The notes: generated by a model not told the origin, from the sequence alone. Positions 7,898 to 16,130 are shown, counted from the first letter of the stretch. The stretch is 64,000 nucleotides of DNA from Hymenobacter daecheongensis DSM 21074 (GCF_900141805.1 NZ_FQYN01000004.1:186001-250000), one strand, 5' to 3'. Made by a program: numbers and translations.

Positions 7898-8812
7898 CTA
7901 TTTCAGCATGCCCTGGTACTTGGCCGAGTTTGTCGGGTCCACCTCGCTCATCATTGTCACCACCTGTTGCTTCTGCTGCACATCCTGGGTGGTGCGGAAG
8001 ATGTTGGCTATTTCGTCGGCTTTGGCCGTGAAAAACGAGCGGGCCAGCAGCGTGCCGGGCCGGCGCACGGCCGCCTGCTGCACGCCCTGCAGGGCCGTGA
8101 AAATGCTGGTCCGGGCCTCGTCGGGCTTCTCGATGAAGATATCCAGCCCCTGGCGGTAGTAGGCGTAGCTGCCCGAACGCAGCCCTTCCAGCTGCGGGTC
8201 CTGCAGGTTGTTGAGCAGCCAGTAGCGGTTGCTGGCCTCCGTGTCTTTCCAGCCCTTGTCTACTTCGTTGGTGGTGCTCTGCGAGGCGGCGTTGTTGAGA
8301 ATGTTCCGCGCCCGGTCGTAGTACGGCGAGCCGCCCAGCCGTGCGAAGCTGTCCTGATCCATGCCGATAATGAGGTAGGCGTAGAAGCTCAGCAGCGACG
8401 ACAGATTGCCCACAAAGGCGTTTTCGGAGTAGTCAATCGGGGTTTGCGGGTTGTAGCGGAACACCCAGCTGCGGTCCACAAACGACAGCATATTCGTCTC
8501 GTAGCCCGTGCCATACACCGGCCGCGTGGTTACGATGCGGGCCGTGGCCTCGTACAACCCATTCTCCGGAATGCGGTTGATGCCCACAAACAGGCGGCAG
8601 TTGATGCGCTCATCGGGCCGGTAGGTCTGACTGGTAAAGGGCCGGTTGTTGAGAAACGTCTGCATGTCATTCTGCATCTGCTGAATGAGCTGGCGGTCCG
8701 ATACGGTCACGTTTTCGGTGGTCACCACCACCTGGGCATCAAGCTCCTGCGCGCGGGCCGGCCGGGCAGCCAGCGCGAGCAGAAACAGCAGCGGAGTCAG
8801 AAGTTTACGCAT
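7898..8812 (-). CDS. porD: Type IX secretion protein PorD (DUF4835)
   Basis: The 304-residue secreted protein starts at MRKLLTPLLFLLALAARP (ATG 8812), which gives a clean signal peptide ending near ARAQ; the ORF extends 12 codons further but without a signal-like start. The sequence features (ELDAQVVVTTENVTVSDRQL, FLNNRPFT, NCRLFVGI, YGTGYETN, DYSENAFVGNLSSLLSFYAY) are those of the DUF4835/PorD family. Members are needed for type IX secretion in Porphyromonas. It overlaps the end of coaB by 8 bp. This matches the coaBC-porD order known in Bacteroidota; recN, often next, is not here. Confidence 0.92.
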   Translation of the reverse strand: MRKLLTPLLFLLALAARPARAQELDAQVVVTTENVTVSDRQLIQQMQNDMQTFLNNRPFTSQTYRPDERINCRLFVGINRIPENGLYEATARIVTTRPVYGTGYETNMLSFVDRSWVFRYNPQTPIDYSENAFVGNLSSLLSFYAYLIIGMDQDSFARLGGSPYYDRARNILNNAASQSTTNEVDKGWKDTEASNRYWLLNNLQDPQLEGLRSGSYAYYRQGLDIFIEKPDEARTSIFTALQGVQQAAVRRPGTLLARSFFTAKADEIANIFRTTQDVQQKQQVVTMMSEVDPTNSAKYQGMLK

Positions 8813-9458
8813 CTCGGTAAGGCAGGCGGGCAAATACGGTTCGGACAATATCGTGGGCCACTTCGGCTTTCGGCTTCAACTCAAAGATAGTCGTTTGGCC
8901 GCCGGCTTCCAGCAGGGTCACTTTGTTGGTATCGTGGCGGAAGCCCGCGCCGGGGTCGCGCAGGGAGTTGAGCACCACCAGGTCGAAATTCTTGCGGCGC
9001 AGCTTGTCCAGAGCGTGGGCTTCCTCGTTGTTTGTCTCCAACGCAAAACCCACGGAAAATTGTTCAGCCCGCTTCGTACGGCCCAGCGTGGCGGCAATGT
9101 CCACGTTCTTTACCAGCTCCAGCGTAAGCGTATCACCGTCCTTCTTAATCTTATTCAGGGCTGCTTCCCGCGGCTTATAATCGGCCACGGCCGCCGCAAA
9201 AATCCACACATCCGCCTCATGAGCAACAGCGGCGGCGGCGGCATACATCTGGTCGGCCGTTTCCACGCGGGTGGTGCGGATGCGCGGACTCGCCGGGTCG
9301 GGCAGGTTAGTGGGGCCGCTGATGAGCGTTACCTCGGCGCCCTGCTCGGCAAAGGCTTCGGCCAGCGCGTAGCCCATTTTGCCGGTGCTGTGGTTGCCAA
9401 TAAACCGCACGGGGTCCAGCGGTTCGTAGGTGGGGCCGGCGGTGATTAGGACGCGCAT
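8805..9458 (-). CDS. coaB: Phosphopantothenate-cysteine ligase (CoaB domain as separate gene)
   Basis: CoaB joins 4'-phosphopantothenate to cysteine in coenzyme A synthesis. The 217-residue product begins MRVLITAGPTYEPLDPVRFI and has GNHSTGKMG, FAAAVADYKP and VKNVDI blocks with a NEEAH...DLVVLNS section, all CoaB hallmarks. In most bacteria this domain is the C-terminal half of a fused CoaBC of about 400 residues. Here it is a separate gene in the same frame as coaC upstream, with a 91-bp palindromic element between them. The short N-terminus lacks the usual linker, which fits restart after a split. Confidence 0.92.
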   Translation of the reverse strand: MRVLITAGPTYEPLDPVRFIGNHSTGKMGYALAEAFAEQGAEVTLISGPTNLPDPASPRIRTTRVETADQMYAAAAAVAHEADVWIFAAAVADYKPREAALNKIKKDGDTLTLELVKNVDIAATLGRTKRAEQFSVGFALETNNEEAHALDKLRRKNFDLVVLNSLRDPGAGFRHDTNKVTLLEAGGQTTIFELKPKAEVAHDIVRTVFARLPYRDA

Positions 9459-9484
9459 AAGCAGAATAAGTAATAGCAGAACGG

Positions 9485-9575
9485 GTCATGCTGAGCTTGT
9501 CGAAGCATCTCTACCGCTTCGTTGCAATACTATTCAGACGAAGCGGTAGAGATGCTTCGACAAGCTCAGCATGAC
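9485..9575. repeat. Palindromic element, family A, copy 1
   Basis: Perfect 38-bp inverted arms start GTCATGCTGAGCTTGTCGAA and flank a 15-nt loop (TGCAATACTATTCAG). It lies exactly between coaC and coaB. A second copy is at 25976. No coding capacity; a MITE- or REP-like mobile repeat is inferred. Confidence 0.93.
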
Positions 9576-9581
9576 ACACCA

Positions 9582-10139
9582 TTATTTGCCGTTGGTAAAG
9601 AACCGCTCCAGTTCGGCCACAATGTCTTCCGGCTCCAGCATCCGACCGGGGCCGGAGAGGCCGCTGGCCAACTCGCCGGCCGGCGAGTCGAGGACGTGGT
9701 TGCCGAAGCGGCGCAGGCGCGCGAAGTTTTCCGTCACGGCCGGGTGCGCGTACATATCCAGGTCCATGGCGGGGGCCAAAAATACCGGGCAGCGGGCCGA
9801 GAGGTACACGGCCGCCAGCAGGTTGGGGCAATGGCCGTTGGCCAACTGGGCCACCGTGTTGGCGCTGGCCGGCGCAATCAGCAGCGCATCGGCCCACAGG
9901 CCCAGCTGCACGTGGTTGTGCCACTCGCCAGCGGTTTCGTCTTTCAGAAAGCCCGTCAGGACCGGCTTTTTCGACAGCGTGCCCAGCGTGAGGGGCGTAA
10001 CAAAGGCCGAGGCCGAGGCCGTCAGAATGACTTGCACCTCGGCCCCGGCCTTCACCAACAGACGCACCAGCATGGCGGCTTTGTATGCGGCAATGCTGCC
10101 GCATACTCCCAGCAAAATCCGGCGGCCCTGTAGCGGCAT
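9582..10139 (-). CDS. coaC: Phosphopantothenoylcysteine decarboxylase (CoaC domain as separate gene)
   Basis: This flavoprotein decarboxylates phosphopantothenoylcysteine. The 185 residues show GVCGSIAAYKAAMLVRLL at the N-terminus, the conserved His in EWHNHVQLGLWADA, the APASANT motif and PAMDLDMY, which together define the HFCD/CoaC family. It ends FFTNGK just where the linker to CoaB would begin in a fused enzyme. The start ATG 10139 lies 7 bp after the rpoZ stop, so it is in the bamD-rpoZ operon. The start-to-start distance to coaB is 681 bp, a multiple of three. Confidence 0.92.
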   Translation of the reverse strand: MPLQGRRILLGVCGSIAAYKAAMLVRLLVKAGAEVQVILTASASAFVTPLTLGTLSKKPVLTGFLKDETAGEWHNHVQLGLWADALLIAPASANTVAQLANGHCPNLLAAVYLSARCPVFLAPAMDLDMYAHPAVTENFARLRRFGNHVLDSPAGELASGLSGPGRMLEPEDIVAELERFFTNGK

Positions 10140-10146
10140 CAGCAGC

Positions 10147-10494
10147 TTACTCGACTACGCGCAGGTTGCCGTTCTCGTCGAACTCCGACGGCGTGCTGAA
10201 GTAGACTTTGCCTTCCAGAAACTCCTCGATGGCGAGGTTGGTAGGCTTGGGCAGGCGCTCGTAGTGCTTGCTGATTTCGATCTGCTCGCGGTTTTCAAAT
10301 ACTTCCTCCAGGTTGTCCACGGTGGTGGCAAACTCGGCCAGCTTGCCGTTCAGCTCTTCCTTCAGCTTCACGGAAATCTGGTTGGCCCGCTTCGAGATGA
10401 TAGCCAGCGACTCGTACACATTGCCGGTTGTAGCGGCAAAATCCGACATGTTGCGGGTCACGATGGAGGCGGATACGTTGTTCGGAGTTTTCAT
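10147..10494 (-). CDS. rpoZ: RNA polymerase omega subunit (Bacteroidota type)
   Basis: The start is placed at ATG 10494 (MKTPNNVSASIVTRNMSDFA), giving 115 residues. The longer open frame upstream translates simple repeats (HISTLKNQHISTL) and is not believable. The core TGNVYESLAIISKRANQISV resembles the RpoZ/Rpb6 fold, and the following KLKEELNGKLAEF and acidic C-terminal part are typical of the Bacteroidota variant. Its position between bamD and coaBC is the usual one in the phylum. It assists assembly of RNA polymerase. Confidence 0.88.
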   Translation of the reverse strand: MKTPNNVSASIVTRNMSDFAATTGNVYESLAIISKRANQISVKLKEELNGKLAEFATTVDNLEEVFENREQIEISKHYERLPKPTNLAIEEFLEGKVYFSTPSEFDENGNLRVVE

Positions 10495-10497
10495 GAT

Positions 10498-10652
10498 GTT
10501 GATGTGCTGATTTGTTAATGTGCTGATGTGCTGATTCTTTAATGTGCTAATGTGCTTATGTGTTAATGTGCTGACGTTCCTTTTTTCACTCAGGACATTC
10601 TCACATTGAAAAATCAGCACATCAGCACATCAAAAAATCAGCACATTAATTA
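10498..10652. repeat. Simple repeat tract (TGTGCTGAT family) in inverted halves
   Basis: The left part repeats TTAATGTGCTGATGTGCTGA-like units on the plus strand; the right part, from about 10605, has the complementary AATCAGCACATCAGCACATC. The whole can fold as a loose hairpin between the bamD stop and rpoZ start. Such drifting short repeats are found beside palindromic elements elsewhere in this window. Confidence 0.8.
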
Positions 10653-11470
10653 GCGGCCGTGCCGGCGGGCTTTAGCTTGGCAATTTCGGCCTGGGCGGCC
10701 ACGTACATGGTTTCGGCTTCCTTCAGGTTCTTGCTCTGCGGATACGTGTCGAGCAGGAACTGGTAGAACGGAATCACCTCGCGGTAGCGTTCCAGCTGCT
10801 TTTCGGGCACGCTTTCCTTGGCCAGGCTATACTGCGCACTTAGCTTCAGAAACGCGGCCTGCTCGTTGTAGGCCGAGGACGGAAACTGTTGCTGAAACGA
10901 GGTAAACGCCGTGACGGCCGACTGGTAGTAGCGCACCTGATAATACAGACGGGCGCTTTCAAATGCCTTGTTTTCCAGCTTTTTCTGCAGCTCCAGCGAC
11001 ATACTTTCCGCCTCGGGCCGGAACTTGCTTTCCGCGTAGCGGTTCAGAAAATCCTGAATGGCCTCGATGGCGGTGTAGGTGTTAGTCTGGTCCAGCTCAA
11101 ACTCGGGCGAGTCGCGGAACAGGGATTTGGCGTACAGAAACCCTGCCTCCTCCGTGTAGATGGAGTTCGGATACGTGTCGGCAAAGGCCTTGAAGTAGTA
11201 GGCGCTCAGCACGTAGTTGCGCTGCTGGTAGTTGGTGTTGGCGAAGTAGAACTGGGCTTTTTCGGCCTCGGGGCGGCCTTTAAGCAAGGGCACCAAGTCT
11301 TCGAGCAGGGTACCAGCTTTGAAAAAGTCGCCTTTGTCGTAGTACTGCACCGCGGCTTCGTACTTCTTGGTCACGTCGCTGCTTTTGAGCAGCTTCTGGT
11401 AGCCCGTGCACGACGCCAGCAGCAACGTGCTCAGGAATAGAATAAAAAAGGCAGGGCGAAAGTGCAGCAT
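10646..11470 (-). CDS. bamD: Outer membrane assembly lipoprotein BamD
   Basis: The 274-residue lipoprotein has a lipobox LLLASC with Cys21, then a helical tetratricopeptide-type body: KKYEAAVQYYDKGDFFKA, AEKAQFYFANTNYQQRNYVL, YYFKAFADTYPNS and FLNRYAESKF. This is the BamD pattern of five TPR-like units; the size fits. It acts in the BAM complex that folds outer membrane beta-barrels. An exact Bacteroidota promoter (TTTG, 19 bp, TACCTTTG) ends 8 bp before the ATG, so the transcript is almost leaderless. It likely heads the bamD-rpoZ-coaC-coaB-porD transcript. Confidence 0.92.
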   Translation of the reverse strand: MLHFRPAFFILFLSTLLLASCTGYQKLLKSSDVTKKYEAAVQYYDKGDFFKAGTLLEDLVPLLKGRPEAEKAQFYFANTNYQQRNYVLSAYYFKAFADTYPNSIYTEEAGFLYAKSLFRDSPEFELDQTNTYTAIEAIQDFLNRYAESKFRPEAESMSLELQKKLENKAFESARLYYQVRYYQSAVTAFTSFQQQFPSSAYNEQAAFLKLSAQYSLAKESVPEKQLERYREVIPFYQFLLDTYPQSKNLKEAETMYVAAQAEIAKLKPAGTAAN

Positions 11471-11478
11471 AAGGGGCG

Positions 11479-11509
11479 CAAAGGTAGCGGATTGCGAAGC
11501 CGAATCAAA
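11479..11509 (-). promoter_or_regulatory. Consensus Bacteroidota promoter of bamD
   Basis: Read on the minus strand: TTTG at 11509-11506, a 19-bp spacer, then TACCTTTG at 11486-11479. This matches the known -33/-7 consensus of the housekeeping sigma factor of Bacteroidota. The start codon follows 8 bp later. Confidence 0.8.
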
Positions 11510-11526
11510 GGTGGGGCCGGGTGGGG

Positions 11527-13215
11527 CTAGCGGGCCTTAGGCCGGGGCGTTGCGGGGGCAGCTTTGGCCGGAGCGGCCCGTTTCACAGCCTTTGGTCTGG
11601 TCGTCGTGGTTTTGGGTTTCGATCTGGGGCGGGCCTTCGGCTTTTTGGCTTTGGTGGGTAGGGCGAAGTGCTTGCCCAACACCAGACGGCGCGTGGGCCG
11701 TTCCGTGGGCCGCCAGCGGAAGTCCTTCAGCCGGCGGTCGGGGTCCTTCAGCTCGTGCGGTGGAATGAAGCTGGCATCGGCGTTGGTGAGGTAGGTAATG
11801 GATTCGAGCTTATTGTCGGCAAAGCGCAGGGCCATGTTGGCACTCACGGCGCGATTCATGCCCGTCAGGGCCGTGTCGCCATCAAGAGCAAAGTAGAGGC
11901 TCTCGGCGTTGCCAAGCACGTTCACTTTTTTTATTTTACTATCTACAAAGTAGGCCACCATGTTGCGGCCTTTCACCTGGTTGTAGTTCAGCAGCGTGTC
12001 TTCGCCAATGATGAACGAGTTGGCGTACAGGCGCATCTGGTCAATCTTACCCTTGCGCTGGCGCAGGTCCATGCTGTCGGCGGTGAGCTGGTTTTTATCG
12101 GCCCACAGCATCGGCTGCTTGTTGAGGTAGATGATGGAATCCTGGCGGTCGTAGGTCAGCGAGTCGCAGCGGCCCTGCAGGTCTTTGCGGAAAATCTTCA
12201 CCCGCGGGTAGGCATACAGCACGCCGGCCGTGTTGCGGGGCGGGCGGCCTTCCACGCTCACCAGCGTGTCGGCGGCCAGGTAGAGCGTATCGCCGTCGGA
12301 GATGTTGCGCATCACGGGGCTGCTGCCGTACACTTTGGTGCGGCCCAGCGCCCGCCAGTACCGGCCCACGTCGCCGCGCAGCACAATGTTGTCCTTCTTG
12401 GAAGTCATCGAGACGTGGCCGGTAGCCACGCCGTACTGCCGCACCTCGTCATACACCAGCTTGTCGCCGCCCAGCAGGTAGCTCGGCGTTTCAATCTTGG
12501 CGTTGCGCTGGAAGTTGGAAACCTTGGTCACGGTGTTGTATGACCCATTTTCGGCGTAGATGCTGCCCTGCTTACCCTTGATGCGCGTGGGGCCGAAGAA
12601 ATAGGCAATCTTGCTCAGCGTGTTATACTGCAGCGTGTCGGTGGTGATGTCGTTTTCCTTGGTCACCAGGTGCACGTCGCGCTTGAAGCTGAACACCTTG
12701 CTGGTGGTATTGTAGTAGCCGTACTGGCTGTCGAGCGTGTTTTCGGGGTCTACGAGGTGGCCGCCGGTGCTGTAGTACGCCAGATTTTTGCTCAGGTCGT
12801 AGTCGAGCACCTGGGTGGTGAGGGTCATGCGGGGGTCGCGCATGGTCACGTTGCCGGTCATGCGGGCCTTGCGGGTGTCGCCGTCGTAGGTGCCCCGGTC
12901 GCCGGTGATGGTCACGGTATCGTTGTCGACGATGCGCACGTTGCTGAAGGCCTCAATGGCATTGCGGTCGAGGTACTGGTAGGCCGAGTCGCAGTAGAGG
13001 AAAGTGTTTTCCTGCTTGAAGCTCACGTTGCCTAGCAGCTTGCGGATTTCAACTCCATTGAAGGTGCCCCCCACCAGCTCGCGGGTGCCGGGCAGCAGCT
13101 GGATGCGCTGGCCTTTTTGCGGGGCGGCCGACGTGGGCCGGGGCCGTTGCTGCGCCACGGAAACCAGGGGCAGCAGCGCGGCCAGAAACAGAAAAAGTGA
13201 CTTTATCGACGGCAT
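11527..13215 (-). CDS. OstA/LptA-like LPS transport protein
   Basis: The start is MPSIKSLFLFLAALLPLVSV (ATG 13215), a clean signal peptide; 562 residues. The body is a long beta-rich OstA-type repeat: GNVSFKQENTFLYCDSAYQY, AFSNVRIVDNDTVTITGDRG, ARMTGNVTMRDP, DTLQYNT and ENGSYNTVTK. In Bacteroidota this OstA-N family protein is the presumed periplasmic LptA-type bridge or LptD-N partner for lipopolysaccharide. The C-terminal ~60 residues form a basic Lys/Arg/Pro/Ala tail (KKPKARPRSKPKTTTT) that is unusual for an exported protein. It precedes bamD on the same strand by 56 bp. Confidence 0.85.
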   Translation of the reverse strand: MPSIKSLFLFLAALLPLVSVAQQRPRPTSAAPQKGQRIQLLPGTRELVGGTFNGVEIRKLLGNVSFKQENTFLYCDSAYQYLDRNAIEAFSNVRIVDNDTVTITGDRGTYDGDTRKARMTGNVTMRDPRMTLTTQVLDYDLSKNLAYYSTGGHLVDPENTLDSQYGYYNTTSKVFSFKRDVHLVTKENDITTDTLQYNTLSKIAYFFGPTRIKGKQGSIYAENGSYNTVTKVSNFQRNAKIETPSYLLGGDKLVYDEVRQYGVATGHVSMTSKKDNIVLRGDVGRYWRALGRTKVYGSSPVMRNISDGDTLYLAADTLVSVEGRPPRNTAGVLYAYPRVKIFRKDLQGRCDSLTYDRQDSIIYLNKQPMLWADKNQLTADSMDLRQRKGKIDQMRLYANSFIIGEDTLLNYNQVKGRNMVAYFVDSKIKKVNVLGNAESLYFALDGDTALTGMNRAVSANMALRFADNKLESITYLTNADASFIPPHELKDPDRRLKDFRWRPTERPTRRLVLGKHFALPTKAKKPKARPRSKPKTTTTRPKAVKRAAPAKAAPATPRPKAR

Positions 13216-13222
13216 TTCACAG

Positions 13223-13230
13223 CAAAGGTA
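13223..13230 (-). promoter_or_regulatory. -7 element (TACCTTTG) of the OstA-like gene
   Basis: Exact TAnnTTTG on the minus strand, followed by CT and ending 7 bp before the ATG at 13215. It is the same arrangement as at bamD, but without a matching TTTG 19 bp upstream. Confidence 0.5.
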
Positions 13231-13275
13231 CGGAAGGCCCGCCGGTAACGCCCATCTTTGCATTGTAGTGCATTT

Positions 13276-13318
13276 TTTGAGGAGCTAGAAGTTAGGAGCT
13301 AGGAGTCAGGAGTTAGTT
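13276..13318. repeat. Simple repeat GGAGCTAGAAGTTAGGAGCT flanking element D
   Basis: Degenerate GGAGyTAG units run up to the left end of the family D element. The complementary form (CTCCTAGCTCTCAACTCCTA) runs from 13458 to 13516 on the other side. Together they extend the palindrome. A similar pair lies at 14849-14941. Confidence 0.75.
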
Positions 13319-13457
13319 CCCCTCCTTTTTTCAAGGAGGGGTGCCCGAAGGGCGGGGTGGTCAGCTAGAGCTAGGAAGTCGTTGAACGATTAATTAGCTC
13401 TAAAAAAACCGTTCAACGACGGAACCACCCCCAACCCCTCCTTGAAAAAAGGAGGGG
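13319..13457. repeat. Palindromic element, family D, copy 1
   Basis: The outer arms are CCCCTCCTTTTTTCAAGGAG and the complement at the right end, with inner paired blocks (GGGGTGGT / ACCACCCC and GTCGTTGAACG / CGTTCAACGAC). It sits in the divergent gap between the OstA-like gene and tilS. The second copy is at 34745. Confidence 0.9.
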
Positions 13458-13516
13458 AGCTTAGACCTAGCCTTAGCTTCTACCTCCTAGCTCTCAACTC
13501 CTAGCTCCCAACTCCC

Positions 13517-14842
13517 ATGCTTGACCGCGTCCGCCAATACATTCAGGAAAACGAGCTTTTCGCCCCTACCGATCAGCTATTGGTGGCCGTGAGCGGCGGC
13601 ATGGACTCGGTGGTGCTGGCCGATGTGCTGCACCGGCTGGCGGTGCCCTTTGCCATTGCCCACTGCCATTTCGGCCTGCGGGGCCAGGAGGCCGATGCCG
13701 ACGAGGAATTCGTGCGCAAGCTGGCCAAGAAGTACGAGGTGCCCTACTTCGCCGAGTTTTTCCAGACTAAGGCTTTTGCCGAGCAGGAAGGCATTTCGAC
13801 GCAGATGGCGGCCCGCACGCTGCGCTACGAGTGGTTTGAGCGTCTGCGCCAGACCCAAGGGCTCGACTACATTGCCACCGCTCACCACCAGCGCGACGCG
13901 GCCGAAACGATGCTGCTCAACCTCACCCACGGCACCGGCTTGGCCGGCCTGCACGGCATCCGGCCCAAAAACGGCCGCGTGGTGCGCCCCCTGCTGGGCA
14001 TGGCCAAAGGCGACCTGTACGACTACCTGGTAGAAAACCACCTGATCTGGCGCGAAGATGCCTCCAACGACAGCACCCTCTACCAGCGCAACCGCCTCCG
14101 CCACGACGTGCTGCCCGTGCTGCGCGAAATAAATCCCAACCTCGACCACACCCTGCAAATCACCGCCGAGCGCGTGGGCGGGGCCGAGGAAATCGTGCGC
14201 CGCTACGTGGCCGATACGGCCCGCGCCGCCCAGCACGAGGAGGCTGAAGTGACGTACCTGAACATTGCCACCCTGCAGGCTACGGCCGCCACGGCGCTGG
14301 TGCTGCACGAGATGTTGCGGCCGTTCGGCTTCTCCTATTTAGTAGTGAAGGACATTGTGGCCGCGTTCCATGCGCCCTCGGGCCGCCGCTTCGAGTCGCC
14401 GACGCACCTGCTGGTAAAGGACCGGGAGCAGCTGGTCATCACCCGCCGCAACCTCACCAAGTTCGGCACCCACCAGATAATGGCCGGGCAGGAAGTGCTC
14501 AAAATCGACGGGTTGCACCTGCGCCTGGATCTGGCCGAGGCCGCCGGCTTCGACGTGCCCAAGGGCAAAGCCGTGGCCGCGCTGGATGCCGATAAGCTCA
14601 AATTCCCGCTCACGGTACGCCCCTGGCAGGAAGGCGACTGGTTTATGCCCATCGGCATGAAGGGCAAAAAGCTCCTCTCCGACTTCCTCATCGACCAGAA
14701 GGTGCCGCTCAACCTCAAAAGCAGCGTGTGGGTGCTGGTTTCGGGTGATGGTAAGATTGCCTGGGTCGTCGGCTTCCGGCCCGATGAGCGGTTTAAAGTG
14801 ACGGAGGAAACCCAGCGGGTGCTGGTGGTGAAGCGGATGTAG
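13517..14842 (+). CDS. tilS: tRNA(Ile)-lysidine synthetase
   Basis: TilS converts the wobble C of the CAU-anticodon tRNA-Ile to lysidine. The 441-residue protein carries the PP-loop SGGMDS at about residues 27-32 (LLVAVSGGMDSVVLADVL). The N-terminal ATPase domain has HFGLRGQEADADEEFV, YIATAHHQRDAAETMLLNL and WREDASNDSTLYQRNRLRH, all TilS blocks. The C-terminal third, with PIGMKGKKLLSDFLID and KIAWVVGFRPDERFKV, is the TilS-C substrate-binding domain. Length is normal. Confidence 0.96.
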   Translation: MLDRVRQYIQENELFAPTDQLLVAVSGGMDSVVLADVLHRLAVPFAIAHCHFGLRGQEADADEEFVRKLAKKYEVPYFAEFFQTKAFAEQEGISTQMAARTLRYEWFERLRQTQGLDYIATAHHQRDAAETMLLNLTHGTGLAGLHGIRPKNGRVVRPLLGMAKGDLYDYLVENHLIWREDASNDSTLYQRNRLRHDVLPVLREINPNLDHTLQITAERVGGAEEIVRRYVADTARAAQHEEAEVTYLNIATLQATAATALVLHEMLRPFGFSYLVVKDIVAAFHAPSGRRFESPTHLLVKDREQLVITRRNLTKFGTHQIMAGQEVLKIDGLHLRLDLAEAAGFDVPKGKAVAALDADKLKFPLTVRPWQEGDWFMPIGMKGKKLLSDFLIDQKVPLNLKSSVWVLVSGDGKIAWVVGFRPDERFKVTEETQRVLVVKRM

Positions 14843-14848
14843 CTGTTT

Positions 14849-14941
14849 TTGAGGAGCTAGGAGCTAGGAGTTAGGAGCTAGAAGTAAAGTTTCCTGCTGG
14901 GGCCATTCACTTCTCCTAACTTCTGGCTCCTAACTCCTCGC
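14849..14941. repeat. Inverted simple repeats (GGAGCTAGGAGTTAGGAGCT)
   Basis: GAGGAGCTAGGAGCTAGGAG-type units at the left face their complement (CTTCTCCTAACTTCTGGCTC) at the right. They form an imperfect hairpin between tilS and mdh. No unique core is present, unlike the element at 13319. Confidence 0.75.
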
Positions 14942-14996
14942 TTCTCCTTAGCTTTACGGCTCCGATTCTAACTCTTCAAACTCAATTTTCCACCCG

Positions 14997-15935
14997 ATGA
15001 AAGTAACCGTTGTTGGAGCTGGCAATGTGGGCGCTACCTGCGCCGATGTATTGGCCACCCGCGAAATTGCCAACGAAATCGTCCTCGTTGATATCAAGGA
15101 AGGATTCGCCGAAGGCAAAGCTCTGGATATCTGGCAGAAAGCCCCCATTATCGGCTACGACTCCCGCACCGTGGGCGTCACCAACGACTACAGCCGCACC
15201 GCCAACTCCGACGTGGTGGTGATTACCTCCGGCCTGCCCCGCAAGCCCGGCATGACCCGCGACGACCTGATTTCGACCAATGCCGGCATCGTGAAATCGG
15301 TGACGGAGCAGGTGGTGAAATACTCGCCCAACGCCATTATTATCATTGTCAGCAACCCGCTCGACGTGATGACCTACCAGGCCCACCTCACCTCCGGCCT
15401 GCCTCGCGAGAAGGTATTCGGCATGGCCGGCATCCTCGATACGGCCCGCTACCGCGCCTTTTTGGCCGAGGCCCTGAACGTGAGCCCGAAAGACATTCAG
15501 GCTGTGCTCATGGGCGGCCACGGCGACACGATGGTGCCCCTGCCCCGCTACACCACCGTGGGCGGCATCCCCGTTACGGAGCTGATTGACAAAGCAACCC
15601 TGGATGCCATCGTGCTGCGCACCACCAACGGTGGTGGCGAGCTGGTGAAGCTGATGGGTACCTCGGCCTGGTATGCGCCTGGCGCGGCCGCTGCGCAGAT
15701 GGTGGAAGCCATCGTGCGCGACCAGCGCCGCGTGTTCCCCGTGTGCATCAAGCTGGAAGGCGAGTACGGCATGGACAACGTGTACCTCGGCGCTCCGGTG
15801 ATTCTGGGCCGCAACGGTATTGAAAAAGTAATTGAGCTGCAGCTGAACGACGACGAGAAGGCGCTGCTGGAAACGTCGCGCGGCCACGTGAAGGAAGTAA
15901 TGGATGCACTGGATAAAATGACGGCTGCTGTTTAA
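14997..15935 (+). CDS. mdh: Malate dehydrogenase
   Basis: The enzyme oxidises malate to oxaloacetate with NAD in the TCA cycle. The 312-residue protein opens with the Rossmann motif MKVTVVGAGNVGATCA. It has the loop RKPGMTRDDLI with substrate arginines, SNPLDVMTYQ, the AGILDTARYRAFLAE block, and the catalytic His in MGGHGDTMVP. The sequence belongs to the LDH-like MDH type common in Bacteroidota. A strong terminator follows. Confidence 0.97.
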   Translation: MKVTVVGAGNVGATCADVLATREIANEIVLVDIKEGFAEGKALDIWQKAPIIGYDSRTVGVTNDYSRTANSDVVVITSGLPRKPGMTRDDLISTNAGIVKSVTEQVVKYSPNAIIIIVSNPLDVMTYQAHLTSGLPREKVFGMAGILDTARYRAFLAEALNVSPKDIQAVLMGGHGDTMVPLPRYTTVGGIPVTELIDKATLDAIVLRTTNGGGELVKLMGTSAWYAPGAAAAQMVEAIVRDQRRVFPVCIKLEGEYGMDNVYLGAPVILGRNGIEKVIELQLNDDEKALLETSRGHVKEVMDALDKMTAAV

Positions 15936-15953
15936 ATCAGCACTTCATCCCAC

Positions 15954-15992
15954 AGAAAAGGGCCGCTCTGCTACGCAGGGCGGCCCTTTTCT
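15954..15992 (+). terminator. Terminator of mdh
   Basis: AGAAAAGGGCCGC and GCGGCCCTTTTCT form a stem 18 bp after the mdh stop, followed by ATTTT. It can work for both strands. Confidence 0.88.
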
Positions 15993-15997
15993 ATTTT

Positions 15998-16106
15998 GTC
16001 ATCCTTCATCTGGCGTACGCTTGCGAAAGACCTTATCACGGCTGAGCAAATCGTTGTTACGATATTCGTTCAACTGGCATAAGGTCCTTCGCAAGCTCAG
16101 GATGAC
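15998..16106. repeat. Palindromic element, family B, copy 1
   Basis: The right end GGTCCTTCGCAAGCTCAGGATGAC pairs with a left end that carries a small alteration (GTCATCCTTCATCTGGCGTACGC, then TTGCGAAAGACCTTAT). The other copies are at 40446 and 42515. It lies in the convergent gap between mdh and the rhomboid genes. This left arm has drifted or been invaded by about 10 extra bases. Confidence 0.88.
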
Positions 16107-16130
16107 AGTTACTTTGGCAACGACTGCACG

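Noticed and set aside
10495..10620. Longer N-terminus for rpoZ
   Set aside because: It translates a simple repeat tract (HISTLKNQ units) and is absent from the omega family.
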